Source: Chryseolinea serpens (GTDB lineage: Bacteria > Bacteroidota > Bacteroidia > Cytophagales > Cyclobacteriaceae). From it: DNA of 64,000 bases. This document shows, piece by piece, positions 42,574 to 51,396 of this stretch. Position 1 is the stretch's first letter; each line of letters starts with the position of its first letter. The translations under genes and the position numbers were made by a program. The stretch is taken from assembly GCF_900129725.1 (NCBI RefSeq), contig NZ_FQWQ01000005.1, forward strand, positions 620,001-684,000, read 5' to 3'. The notes beneath the pieces are model-generated. The model saw only the letters and a list, made by a program, of their open reading frames with translations, made no database searches and was not told the origin of the DNA.

Positions 42574-43146
42574 ATGAAAGCGCTCAAAATCATCGGCATC
42601 GTTGTGTTGGCCATCGTGGTCATCTTTGCGATTGCCGTGCTCGTGCAGCCTTCGCAAGCGCACATTGAAAAATCCATTGTGATCAACGCACCGGCGTCTT
42701 CCGTTTTTCCGGAGGTGAGCCGGTTCAAGAATTTTACCGCCTGGTCGCCCTGGTCGAAGATGGACCCAGAGGTGAAACAAACTTTTGAAGGCGAGGAGGG
42801 AACCGTCGGCGCAAAAATGATGTGGGACGGCCCCAAGACCGGCAAAGGCTCGCAGGAAATCGAAACCATAGAAGAAAACAAGTCCGTGAAATGCGCACTT
42901 CGGTTCGACGGCTATGACGGCGTTTTCTACAGCTCGTTCATCCTGGAACCCGAAGGTGAAAACACCAAAGTGACATGGACCTACGACGGCGCCAACAAAG
43001 GCTTTGGCGGCAAGGCGATGTGGATGTTGATGGGAAGCATGATGAAAGATCAATACGACGAAGGATTGATGGATCTCAAAAAACTCGTGGAAGAAAAACC
43101 CAAACCGGAGCCCGTCCCCGCAGATTCGACAGCTGTGAACCAATAA
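42574..43146 (+). CDS. SRPBCC-family protein with membrane anchor
   Basis: 190 residues. A single N-terminal transmembrane helix (about 4-22) precedes an SRPBCC/polyketide-cyclase-type fold: SIVINAPASSVFPEVSRFKNFTAWSPWSKMDPEV (within 34-67) is the family start. Later strands include AKMMWDG and KCALRFDGYDG. The Pro-rich tail (KPKPEPVPADS) is specific to this copy. It is followed 9 bp later by a paralogue of the same design, evidently a tandem duplication. Ligand unknown. Confidence 0.88.
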   Translation: MKALKIIGIVVLAIVVIFAIAVLVQPSQAHIEKSIVINAPASSVFPEVSRFKNFTAWSPWSKMDPEVKQTFEGEEGTVGAKMMWDGPKTGKGSQEIETIEENKSVKCALRFDGYDGVFYSSFILEPEGENTKVTWTYDGANKGFGGKAMWMLMGSMMKDQYDEGLMDLKKLVEEKPKPEPVPADSTAVNQ

Positions 43147-43155
43147 ACAACCATC

Positions 43156-43698
43156 ATGGTAAAGAAGATCCTCATTGTAGTAGGCATTTTGGTGGTGTTG
43201 ATCATCATCGTGGGCTTCATGCAACCCCACACCACCACGCTATCGCGCCAAAAACTGATCAAGGGCCAGCCGGAGGAGGTGTTTGCAGAAGTGAATGACC
43301 TCCGCCAGTGGCCGGCGTGGTCGTGGTGGATGAAAAATGATCCCACGATGAAGATCACGTTCGGCGAGCCCACCACCGGATTGAATGCATCCTACGCCTG
43401 GACCAGCGACGATGGCAACGGATCGTTGAGCATTATTGAAAGCGATCCGGGCAAGTCACTGAAAACCGCCATCCACTTCACCGATTTTGGAACGGCCTAC
43501 GGAACGTATACCTTCGCACCCGCCGGCGACAGCACGCGCGTGACCATGGAGTTTTCGTTCGAGAACGGAATGAATCCCCTCATTCGCCTCATGAGCGCCT
43601 TCATGATAAAACCGGAGGTGGATGCAGCCTTTGAATACGAGCTCTCCACCCTCAAAACGATCATTGAAGGGAAGCCTGCTGCTACGCCATCAAAGTAA
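43156..43698 (+). CDS. SRPBCC-family protein, tandem paralogue
   Basis: 180 residues: transmembrane helix at about 5-21, then the same fold as its neighbour with the equivalent segments LIKGQPEEVFAEVNDLRQWPAWSWWMKNDPTMK, SYAWTSDDGNG and FEYELSTLKTIIEGK. The two proteins are clearly related but differ through most of their length, so the duplication is old. It begins 9 bp after the first copy and the small conserved gene follows 18 bp later. Confidence 0.88.
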   Translation: MVKKILIVVGILVVLIIIVGFMQPHTTTLSRQKLIKGQPEEVFAEVNDLRQWPAWSWWMKNDPTMKITFGEPTTGLNASYAWTSDDGNGSLSIIESDPGKSLKTAIHFTDFGTAYGTYTFAPAGDSTRVTMEFSFENGMNPLIRLMSAFMIKPEVDAAFEYELSTLKTIIEGKPAATPSK

Positions 43699-43716
43699 AC
43701 CACGATAAACCCCGAC

Positions 43717-44004
43717 ATGACGTTCGACGAATTCCACGCCACCCTAACCCACAACGCACCCCCTGCCGGCCTTCACAAATTAGTGGAAGCTCTCTGGTAT
43801 GACGCCAACAACCAATGGGACAGGGCCCACGACATCGCCCAGGATGTGCACACCGATGAAGGCTCGTGGGTGCACGCCTATCTCCACCGGAAAGAGGGCG
43901 ACCAGGGCAATGCGTTGTATTGGTACAGGCTGGCGCACCGGCCCGCCAGCCAGAAGAGTTTGAAGGAGGAGTGGAGGGAAATCGTCACCGCGTTGCTTCG
44001 CTAG
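43717..44004 (+). CDS. Conserved small protein (95 aa), unknown function
   Basis: 95 residues, hydrophilic, helical. LVEALWYDANNQWDRAHDIAQDVHTDEGSWVHAYLHRKEGD (38-66 region) is a pattern seen in small proteins of many bacteria with TPR-like W/H/A spacing, and the YWYRLAHRPASQ segment supports it. No function is known to me. It overlaps the convergent gene by 4 bp. Confidence 0.75.
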   Translation: MTFDEFHATLTHNAPPAGLHKLVEALWYDANNQWDRAHDIAQDVHTDEGSWVHAYLHRKEGDQGNALYWYRLAHRPASQKSLKEEWREIVTALLR

Positions 44005-44963
44005 TTTTCGTGTGGCCGGGATCGCACCGTCTGTTTTTTCCATAACTCCAATTCCGCACGGCGCTGGGCCAGCTCCGCTTCGCTGGGCATATAGTTGATC
44101 AGACTTTTCAGGTCCGGTTGACCGGCGTCCACCCAGGCCGTGAACCAGAGGTCGCCCACCATTTTGATGGCGTCGCGCATACGTTGCTCGACCATGCCCT
44201 GCAGTGCGCGGTGATAGGCCGCCGCAAATGCCGGCGCGTATACCTTTACCGTTTGACGGCCCTTGGTTTCGAACGTGTATTTTTTGTCGGCCATCTTTTC
44301 CGAGAGCTTCTTTTCTTCCTCCAGCACCTGTTTCAGGTGACGATGCGAATCTTTCACGGCGCTCCAGGCTGCCTGTTGCGGGTTGGCGATGTATTCGGCC
44401 TTGCCCACGAAGAAGTCGTAGCGATCGGAAAACAATTCCGGTAGACGCGACTCCCAGAATCCATGAATGCCCTCCTGGCCGGTGAGCTGGCCGTTGTAGT
44501 TTTCGGTGGTATGCAGCGGCACATGCGCATCGGCCACATAGTGCCCCAGTTCGGCCGACACTTTCAGGATGCGGGCGGGATCGCGCAATTGAAAGGCATC
44601 CCGGAGGGAGCGATACATGCGCGTGATGTGCCAGGGCACGATGCCATACGCCTGCAGCGTGTCTTCAGAATATTTTTCAACCGCTGCGGCCCAGCTTTGT
44701 GGCATTCTAAAAAAAACGCTGTCGCCGTAGTGGTCAAGGTCGATGTAATGGCGGGGTGCTTCTTCTTTCACGGAATAGCGTCGCCGGTCGGGGTTTACGG
44801 CCGCTTCTACGATATAGTGCAGGTTGGCCTTATAGAATCCGATCATTTCGGGGGGCAGGGTGAACACGGCCAGGCGGTTGATGCGCTCGTGCCCAAAAAA
44901 GCCCCAATTTGAAAAAAGAACAAGACAAGCCGCCAGCGCGGCGGAGAGAACGATCCGCTTCAT
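44001..44963 (-). CDS. Zinc-dependent phospholipase C / S1-P1 nuclease-like protein
   Basis: 320 residues from the ATG at 44963, with a signal peptide. The mature N-terminus probably starts at the Trp in FSNWGFFGHERIN; in this superfamily that Trp and H25 bind zinc. Further zinc-type ligands are in APRHYIDLDHYGD and ELGHYVADAHVPLHTTENYNG. All the classical positions seem present. It is exported and likely hydrolyses phosphodiester bonds, as either phospholipase C or a nuclease. It overlaps the 95-aa gene by 4 bp at its 3' end. Confidence 0.85.
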   Translation of the reverse strand: MKRIVLSAALAACLVLFSNWGFFGHERINRLAVFTLPPEMIGFYKANLHYIVEAAVNPDRRRYSVKEEAPRHYIDLDHYGDSVFFRMPQSWAAAVEKYSEDTLQAYGIVPWHITRMYRSLRDAFQLRDPARILKVSAELGHYVADAHVPLHTTENYNGQLTGQEGIHGFWESRLPELFSDRYDFFVGKAEYIANPQQAAWSAVKDSHRHLKQVLEEEKKLSEKMADKKYTFETKGRQTVKVYAPAFAAAYHRALQGMVEQRMRDAIKMVGDLWFTAWVDAGQPDLKSLINYMPSEAELAQRRAELELWKKQTVRSRPHEN

Positions 44964-45230
44964 AACAATCAACGGTTTTGGATGAAAAAAACGAGGGACC
45001 CTTTGGTACACCCAATCTAAACAATGGCCACCCGAAAATAAAAACAGCGCCCCTTGAAGTGCCCCAGGACGGTGATTTCGTCGTTTTTTGGATGGTCTCG
45101 GTCACTCGCGGCCGGCGAAATGCGGGCGTGATCAAAAAATATTTCGCGACGTGGGAGGTCGAAATCAGTGAAAAAACCACATTGAAGGGCATTTTTCCAT
45201 CTTTACGACAGATTTGACGGAGCCAACCTT

Positions 45231-45259
45231 TTGCAAATTCCACAAATCCCTTACCTTTG
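45231..45259 (+). promoter_or_regulatory. rpsT promoter, Bacteroidota type
   Basis: TTG at 45231-45233 and TACCTTTG at 45252-45259, separated by 18 bp, match the Bacteroidota -33 TTG / -7 TAnnTTTG promoter. The -7 box ends 25 bp before the rpsT start codon. This is the clearest promoter in the window and the strongest sequence support for the phylum assignment. Confidence 0.85.
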
Positions 45260-45284
45260 CAGTCCTTATTTTTAGAGAAAGCAT

Positions 45285-45539
45285 ATGGCAAATCATAAGT
45301 CAGCAGAAAAAAGAATCCGCGCCAACGAAATCAAGCGTGTAAGAAACCGCTATCAGCATAAGACTACCCGTACTTTCATCAAGAAATTGAGAACCTCCAC
45401 GGTGAAAACAGAAGCTGTGGCGCTTTTGAAAGAAGTTTCTTCGATGATTGATAAATTGGCAAAGAAAAACGTGATTCATTGGAAGAAAGCTGCCAATCAG
45501 AAGTCGAAACTGACCAAATTCGTTAACAAGCTCGCGTAA
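45285..45539 (+). CDS. rpsT: 30S ribosomal protein S20
   Basis: 84 residues: MANHKSAEKRIRANEIKRVRN and KTTRTFIKKLR are the S20 signature, with the basic helices that bind the 16S rRNA 5' domain. Single gene with its own promoter and terminator. Full length for the family. Confidence 0.97.
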   Translation: MANHKSAEKRIRANEIKRVRNRYQHKTTRTFIKKLRTSTVKTEAVALLKEVSSMIDKLAKKNVIHWKKAANQKSKLTKFVNKLA

Positions 45540-45575
45540 TTTAAAGGAGTCAATCCTTTGTTATACAATATTTTG

Positions 45576-45605
45576 TAAGCCCTGTCGGACGGGGCTTATT
45601 TTTTT
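45576..45605 (+). terminator. rpsT terminator
   Basis: Stem TAAGCCCTGTC/GACGGGGCTTA at 45576-45586 and 45588-45598 with a tight loop (GU pair tolerated), followed by TTTTTTT. It begins 36 bp past the stop. Confidence 0.88.
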
Positions 45606-45664
45606 GTGTTTTTTTTGACCTTCATCCGAGGGGAGAATGTATCTTGGTCTTCCGGTTAGCTGAT

Positions 45665-46363
45665 ATGAAGACAAGAGAGCAAAAGATCACCATCAAAGAT
45701 TGGGCACCCGAAGACCAGCCCCGCGAGAAACTCCTGAAGAAAGGAAGACCCGCCCTGAGCGACGCAGAATTGATCGCCATTCTGCTGTGCACCGGCACCG
45801 CTACACTAAATGCCATGGATGTGGCCAAGGAGTTACTCAAAAGCGTCAATAATAACCTTCACGATTTTGGCGGGCTGACGGTAAAAGACTTTACCAAGAT
45901 CGCCGGCATCGGCGAAGCCAAGGCCCTCACCCTGATGGCCGCCCTGGAGCTCGGACGCCGGCGCGTCGATTTTGTTCCCGATAAAAAGCCTGCCATCACA
46001 AGTTCCCAGGCAGCCTATGACTTGCTGCAGGGCGAACTTTCTGATGCTGGCCATGAACAATTTTGGGTCATCCTTTTGAACCGGGCCAACCGGGTCATAA
46101 AAAAATGCATGGTGAGCCAAGGCGGCGTGTCGGGCACCGTGGCCGACCCGAAGATCATCTTCAAAGCAGCGCTCGACGCGCTGGCTTGCAGCGTGATCCT
46201 GGCACACAACCATCCGTCGGGAAACCGCGAGCCCAGCATGGCAGACCGCGACCTAACTCAAAGATTAAAAGCGGCCGGTAAACTGCTCGACATACAAGTT
46301 CTGGATCATATTATCGTGGCGGGCCGGAAATATTTTAGCTTTGCAGATGAAGGACTGATGTGA
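45665..46363 (+). CDS. radC: RadC/JAMM-family DNA repair protein
   Basis: 232 residues from the ATG at 45665 (a TTG at 45644 is an alternative). A helix-hairpin-helix (ITIKDWAPEDQPREKLLKKG; KIAGIGEAKALTLMAALELGRR at about 78-99) precedes an MPN/JAMM metal site with E132 (HEQFW), H181 and H183 (LAHNHPSG) and D194 (SMADRD). RadC was once linked to repair and is now considered uncertain; the JAMM fold suggests a metalloprotease-like reaction. Alone on the strand, ending 28 bp before the hydrolase gene. Confidence 0.95.
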   Translation: MKTREQKITIKDWAPEDQPREKLLKKGRPALSDAELIAILLCTGTATLNAMDVAKELLKSVNNNLHDFGGLTVKDFTKIAGIGEAKALTLMAALELGRRRVDFVPDKKPAITSSQAAYDLLQGELSDAGHEQFWVILLNRANRVIKKCMVSQGGVSGTVADPKIIFKAALDALACSVILAHNHPSGNREPSMADRDLTQRLKAAGKLLDIQVLDHIIVAGRKYFSFADEGLM

Positions 46364-46391
46364 GGAGACCCCACTTGTCCGGAGCCGCAGG

Positions 46392-47648
46392 ATGAAATTG
46401 AAACACTACATTTTTATCGGCGCCCTGCTGATCATCATACCATTCTTGATCGCCCAGGTGGCCAAGGAAAAGGCCGCTTTGCAGGAGCCTGCCCCGAAAG
46501 CGGCTGTCCAGCCCAAGCCGGTCAATCCCGTCCTGGCCGAAGTGCTTCGGGACTATGAGGAGCAACTTAAGGTGCTGGCCGAAGCTTCGGGCACCCCCGG
46601 CGCTGCCATTGCTGTGGTGCAAGACTCTACGATCGTTTTTTTGAAAGGCATGGGACGCCGCAGCGCCGATGCACCACAACCCGTGGATGTGAACACGTTG
46701 TTTCGCATCGCTTCCGTGTCCAAATGTTTTGCCTCATTCCTCACCGGCATTTTGGTGCAAGACAGTGTGCTGCACTGGAACGACCGCATTGTGGATCGCC
46801 TGCCGCATTTTGCTTTGAACTCGCCGGAGGAAACCCAGAAGCTCACCATCCGCCACGTGTTGTCACACACCACGGGGCTGCCCTATCACACCTACACCAA
46901 CATGGTCGAAGAAGGCAAGCCATTGGATTCGATGTTGTCGTGGCTCAAACGAATTCCCTTATCGTCGCCGGTAGGAGAAACCTACAGCTATCAGAACGTA
47001 GCGTATAGCCTGATCGGGAGGGTGATCGAATCGGCCACCGGAAAGAGTTATGAAGACGAAATGCGCCAGCGGGTGTTTGGTCCCTTGCATATGCTGACGG
47101 CGTCTATCGATTATGCCGGCATACAGCAAAGCACCAACCTGGCCAAGCCCCATAAGCGTCGTGGCAACCAATGGGTGCCCGCCGCGATCACGTCCACCTA
47201 CTATAACGTGGCCCCTGCCGGCGGAGTGAACGCCAGCATCAGCGACATGGCGCAGTGGATGATCGCGTTGTTGGGCAACCGCCCCGATGTGATCTCCCGG
47301 GAAACCCTGAAACAGTTGTACTCTCCGGAAGTAAAGGCCCGTTCGAAGAACCGTAACTATGGCCGGATGCACCGGCTCAGCGATTCGTTCTATGGCTTAG
47401 GATGGCGGGTGATCTACTATCCCGACGATACCTTGTTATACCATGGCGGTTACGTGAACGGCTACCGCAGCGAAGTGGCGGTGAACCCCAAAGACCACCT
47501 GGCCGTGTGCATCCTGGCCAACGCTCCGGGCGACCTGGCCGATAATGGCATTCCCTTATTTTTTAACTTGCTGCAACCCAAACGCGATTCGGTTCGCGCC
47601 TGGGAGGAGAAAGAACGAAAACTCCGTCAGCAAATCCTGGTTCCATGA
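46392..47648 (+). CDS. Class C beta-lactamase-like serine hydrolase
   Basis: 418 residues with a signal-anchor (about 5-21) and Pro-rich linker. The S-x-x-K motif is S108-V-S-K111 (FRIASVSKC), the Y-x-N motif is in TYSYQNVAY, and the third motif is likely YHGGYVNGYRSE. This is the esterase/DD-peptidase-like family, so antibiotic hydrolysis should not be assumed. Its stop overlaps the DUF1684 start by 4 bp, implying coupled expression. Confidence 0.9.
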   Translation: MKLKHYIFIGALLIIIPFLIAQVAKEKAALQEPAPKAAVQPKPVNPVLAEVLRDYEEQLKVLAEASGTPGAAIAVVQDSTIVFLKGMGRRSADAPQPVDVNTLFRIASVSKCFASFLTGILVQDSVLHWNDRIVDRLPHFALNSPEETQKLTIRHVLSHTTGLPYHTYTNMVEEGKPLDSMLSWLKRIPLSSPVGETYSYQNVAYSLIGRVIESATGKSYEDEMRQRVFGPLHMLTASIDYAGIQQSTNLAKPHKRRGNQWVPAAITSTYYNVAPAGGVNASISDMAQWMIALLGNRPDVISRETLKQLYSPEVKARSKNRNYGRMHRLSDSFYGLGWRVIYYPDDTLLYHGGYVNGYRSEVAVNPKDHLAVCILANAPGDLADNGIPLFFNLLQPKRDSVRAWEEKERKLRQQILVP

Positions 47649-48262
47649 AAACAAAAAACATCCTGTTGCTCATTGTCGTTGCCGTGGTGTTGGCAAGCGT
47701 GTTGTACTCGTTCATGGGAAGCCATGACCAATCGGCTTATGTGGATGAAATAAAAAAAGAGCGGGAAGAAAAAGAACGCTTCATGCGCACGTCGCCCGAA
47801 TCGCCGTTTGTCATGGACGCAAAGACCTTCGAGGGGTTGAAATATTTCCCGGTAGATCCAAAATACAAGATCACGGCCGACATCACCCCCATTCAAAGTA
47901 AAAAGATGGTGGTGCTCACCACCAGCGACGCCAACGAGCAGCGCTATATCGAATATGCCTACGCCGATTTCGACCTGGAGGGTTTTCATAACCGGCTGCT
48001 GATCCTGGAGGTGACCGACATGGGCCCCTTTCGTGGAAAGCTTTTCCTGGCGTTTGGGGATGAGACCAGCGCCTCCGAGACCTATGGCGCCGGGCGCTAC
48101 CTGGACGTGAACAAAACGCCGGGGAGCAATACCATTACCCTTGATTTTAATAAGGCTTACAATCCGTATTGCGCGTATATCGAAAAATATTCATGTCCCT
48201 TTCCTCCGGCGGAGAACTTGTTGAAGGTTGCTTTGCGGGCGGGGGAAAAGACCTACCATTGA
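47645..48262 (+). CDS. DUF1684 protein
   Basis: 205 residues with an N-terminal membrane segment (about 5-22). The DUF1684 core is visible: LKYFPVDPKYKITADI, RYIEYAYADFDL, and YNPYCAYIEKYSCPFPPAENLLKVALRAGEK (the terminal motif in several short pieces). The family has a beta-rich fold of unknown function, often beside hydrolases. Its first four bases overlap the previous gene. Confidence 0.88.
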   Translation: MKTKNILLLIVVAVVLASVLYSFMGSHDQSAYVDEIKKEREEKERFMRTSPESPFVMDAKTFEGLKYFPVDPKYKITADITPIQSKKMVVLTTSDANEQRYIEYAYADFDLEGFHNRLLILEVTDMGPFRGKLFLAFGDETSASETYGAGRYLDVNKTPGSNTITLDFNKAYNPYCAYIEKYSCPFPPAENLLKVALRAGEKTYH

Positions 48263-48277
48263 AGGTTATTTTGAACT

Positions 48278-48353
48278 CGCCTTTGCTGACGCTTCGGGGG
48301 ACCCTCCTTCGCTAAAGCTACGGCGGGCCCTCCTTCGCTGAAGCTACGGCGGG
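48278..48353 (+). repeat. REP-like elements: two intact and one degraded copy in tandem
   Basis: Copies at 48304-48328 (CTCCTTCGCTAAAGC then TACGGCGGGC) and 48330-48353 (CTCCTTCGCTGAAGC then TACGGCGGG) are 26 bp apart, with a worn copy at about 48278-48303. They match, in the same orientation as its minus strand, the element at 41938. They lie in the 221-bp spacer between the DUF1684 gene and pheT. Confidence 0.75.
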
Positions 48354-48483
48354 TAAACAAGCAATGTTGTTGCGAAGGGGTTGTGTTGTTTGTGGATTGG
48401 TTCTTTTCGGTTCAGTTCTTTTACGGAAACTGTTTTTACTTCCTTTCAAAGGGCTTATTTTTACACCCTTTACAGTATAGCAA

Positions 48484-50901
48484 ATGACCATTTCTTACAA
48501 TTGGCTGAAGGAGTATATCGACATCCCTGAGACCGCCGATGCCATTGGCAAGGTGCTGACCAACACGGGGCTGGAGGTGGAGAGTGTGGAGGTGCATGAA
48601 ACCGTGAAGGGTGGATTGCAGGGACTCGTCATTGGCCAGGTGCTCACCTGCGCCAAACATCCCAATGCCGACAAACTTTCGGTGACCACGGTGGACGTTG
48701 GCGGCGGCAGGATCTTGCCCATTGTTTGTGGTGCACCCAACGTGGCTGCTGGCCAAAAAGTGGTAGTGGCCCTTCCCGGAACGACCGTGCACCCTACGAA
48801 GGGGGAGCCGTTCACGATCAAGCTGGCGAAAATTCGCGGCGAGCAGTCGGAGGGGATGATCTGCGCGGAGGACGAGATTGGGTTGGGCGAAAGCCATGCG
48901 GGGATCATTGTGCTGCACACGGATGTTCCCAACGGAACGCCCGCGGCTTCTTTCTACAACATTTCTTCAGACTATATCATCGAGATCGGGCTAACCCCTA
49001 ATCGCGCCGATGCCGCGTCGCACATTGGTGTGGCCCGCGATATCAAAGCGTCGCTGGATCGCGAGATCCGTTGGCCGTCGGTGGAGAGCTTTGTTGCAGA
49101 CGATTCAAGTCTTATTATTCCTATTGAGGTACAGAATACTGCGGCGTGTCCACGCTATTCGGGCGTGACGCTTTCCGGTGTGACGGTAAAGGAATCGCCG
49201 GAGTGGTTGAAGAACCGCTTGCTGGCAATCGGGCTCACGCCCATCAACAACGTGGTGGATATCACCAACTTTGTTTGCCACGAACTGGGGCAACCGCTGC
49301 ATGCCTTTGATGCCGACCAGATCGCGGGGGGCAAAGTGATCGTGAAGACGCTGCCCGCGGGCACCAAATTCGTGACGCTCGACAACAAAGAGCGTACGCT
49401 GCTGGACACCGACCTGATGATCTGCAATGGCAAGGAAGAGGGGATGTGCATCGCGGGTGTGTTTGGTGGTGCAAAGTCGGGCATCACGGAACAGTCGAAA
49501 AATATTTTCCTGGAGAGTGCCTGTTTCTCACCGGTATACGTTCGCAAAACTTCACAACATCATCAGTTAAAGACCGATGCATCATTCCGTTTTGAGCGAG
49601 GCACCGATCCGAACATCACGGTGTATGCGTTGAAACGTGCGGCGTTGTTGATCAAGGAACTTGCCGGTGGAAAAATCTCGTCGCCGGTGGCCGATGTTTA
49701 TCCGGCGCCCATTCCGAACCGGAGCATTGAAGTAAAAGACAAAAATGTTAATCGGTTGATCGGTAAGGTCATTCCACGAAACGAAGTTCACGGCATTCTT
49801 TCCAGGCTCGATATTCGTGTGATGGATGTAAAGGACGATCGGTATACGGTTTCAGTTCCTCCGTATCGTGTGGACGTAACGCAGGAAGCGGATGTGGTGG
49901 AGGAGATCCTGCGCATCTACGGCTTCAACAATATCGAATTGTCGGACATTGCGCGCACCGACTTCCTGGCCGAATTTCCCGTAAAGGATATCGACAAGTA
50001 TAAGCGGAATCTTGGCGAGTTGCTGACCGGCAATGGCTTCAATGAGATTTGGACCAATTCGCTGACCAACTATGCCTATCAGCAAAAGCACAACCTGAAG
50101 TTCAAGGGTGAGGCCATTGAGATCTTGAACAAACTGAGCGAAGAGCAAGGCATCTTGCGGCAAACGCTTTTGTTTACAGGGTTGGAAGTTTGTGCCTATA
50201 ACATCAATCGCCGGCAGAAAGACCTGAAGGTGTATGAGTTCGGTAAGATCTACTATAAAGAAGGCGGTGCCTACAAGGAGGAGGAGCGCCTGGCTTTGTA
50301 TATGACGGGCAACGTGGAGACGGAGAACTGGCGGCATAAGACGCAGGCGGTAACGTATTATGACCTGGCGCAACACGTACAGCATGTGGCGCTAAAATCG
50401 GGACTGACCAACCTAAAGCAGGAATCCATTACTGATCCGGTACTGGAATATGGTGTGAAGTTGTTGCGTGGAAATGTGGAAATCGGCAAGGTTGGAAAAG
50501 TAAAAGCCGCGTTGCTGAAAGATTTTGGCATGAAGCAGGATTTATTTTATGCGGAGCTTTATACGTCCTTGCTTTTCCAATCGGCAAACCCTAAGTTAGT
50601 AATTCAGGAAGTGACGAAATTTCCCGAAGTAAGAAGAGACTTGTCGTTGGTGATCGACAAGCAGGTTAGCTTCGATGAGATACGCAACCTGGTCATGGCT
50701 ACCGAGAAGCGGTTGATTAAAAACATTATTGCGTTCGATGTGTATGAAGGAGAGAACATCCCGCAAGGAAAGAAAGCGTATGCCCTGGGCTTCACCCTGC
50801 TGAACGAGCAGAAGACCCTGACGGACGAGGAGATAGACCAGACCATGGCGGCATTGATGACGGCCTTCGAGGAGCGACTGGGGGCCGTAATCCGGAAATA
50901 A
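48484..50901 (+). CDS. pheT: Phenylalanyl-tRNA synthetase beta subunit
   Basis: 805 residues with the full bacterial beta-subunit order: tRNA-binding OB fold (about 40-150, VIGQVLTCAKHPNADKLSVTTVDVG), B3/B4 editing (NNVVDITNFVCHELGQPLHAFDAD near 255-280, then SQHHQLKTDASFRFERGTDP near 360), B5 (about 400-475, VNRLIGKVIPRNEVHGILSRLDI), the catalytic-core-like region and the C-terminal ferredoxin-fold anticodon domain (VTKFPEVRRDLSLVIDKQVSF). It forms an alpha2-beta2 enzyme with PheS, whose gene is not in this window. The coiled-coil, zapA and rny genes follow on the same strand. Confidence 0.96.
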   Translation: MTISYNWLKEYIDIPETADAIGKVLTNTGLEVESVEVHETVKGGLQGLVIGQVLTCAKHPNADKLSVTTVDVGGGRILPIVCGAPNVAAGQKVVVALPGTTVHPTKGEPFTIKLAKIRGEQSEGMICAEDEIGLGESHAGIIVLHTDVPNGTPAASFYNISSDYIIEIGLTPNRADAASHIGVARDIKASLDREIRWPSVESFVADDSSLIIPIEVQNTAACPRYSGVTLSGVTVKESPEWLKNRLLAIGLTPINNVVDITNFVCHELGQPLHAFDADQIAGGKVIVKTLPAGTKFVTLDNKERTLLDTDLMICNGKEEGMCIAGVFGGAKSGITEQSKNIFLESACFSPVYVRKTSQHHQLKTDASFRFERGTDPNITVYALKRAALLIKELAGGKISSPVADVYPAPIPNRSIEVKDKNVNRLIGKVIPRNEVHGILSRLDIRVMDVKDDRYTVSVPPYRVDVTQEADVVEEILRIYGFNNIELSDIARTDFLAEFPVKDIDKYKRNLGELLTGNGFNEIWTNSLTNYAYQQKHNLKFKGEAIEILNKLSEEQGILRQTLLFTGLEVCAYNINRRQKDLKVYEFGKIYYKEGGAYKEEERLALYMTGNVETENWRHKTQAVTYYDLAQHVQHVALKSGLTNLKQESITDPVLEYGVKLLRGNVEIGKVGKVKAALLKDFGMKQDLFYAELYTSLLFQSANPKLVIQEVTKFPEVRRDLSLVIDKQVSFDEIRNLVMATEKRLIKNIIAFDVYEGENIPQGKKAYALGFTLLNEQKTLTDEEIDQTMAALMTAFEERLGAVIRK

Positions 50902-51076
50902 GGCAACCCTTGGCTTGGGTTGGAACGTACTGACTATAGGATGGCAGCGGGATAGGATAGGAGACCCCGGGTGCAGAACGGAATGAAGGGTAGACGGATT
51001 CTCGGATATTATCGGGGCTGCAACAGATAAATTGGTTTTAACGGCCGACGCACAGGCGGAGGCAAAAAAAATTCGC

Positions 51077-51373
51077 ATGGATCAGGAACTCTTAAAAACC
51101 AACCTCAACGGGTTGGAGCGCAAAATCTTGGTGCTCGTCAACGAACACAAGAACCTAAAGGAAGAGCTGAAAAGCCTGAAAAAAGAGAACCAGGATCTGA
51201 AGGGAGCCATTCGCGCCCGCGATGAGCAACTCGCAGGCTTTCATAATCAAGCGAAAATCACTAAAATTGTGGATAGTTTAAACCCGGAAGACGGAAGTGT
51301 TTCGGAGTTGAAGAAGAAAGTGGACGAATACATTCGAGAGATCGACAAGTGTATCGCCCATTTAAGCAGATAA
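51077..51373 (+). CDS. Coiled-coil protein between pheT and zapA (ZapB-like)
   Basis: 98 residues from the ATG at 51077. Residues about 1-70 form an uninterrupted heptad coiled coil (LKTNLNGLERKILVLVNEHKN; LKEELKSLKKENQDLKGAI). The pheT-coiled coil-zapA-rny order is a conserved Bacteroidota arrangement in which this gene is usually unnamed. By fold and position it resembles ZapB, which partners ZapA at the division site, but homology is not established and the name is a working label. It is 23 bp before zapA. Confidence 0.8.
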   Translation: MDQELLKTNLNGLERKILVLVNEHKNLKEELKSLKKENQDLKGAIRARDEQLAGFHNQAKITKIVDSLNPEDGSVSELKKKVDEYIREIDKCIAHLSR

Positions 51374-51396
51374 AAGGAACCCTGTAAGCATATTTC

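Noticed and set aside
46392-47648. Antibiotic-resistance beta-lactamase
   Set aside because: Motifs are of the broad class C/esterase family; there is no evidence for antibiotic hydrolysis.
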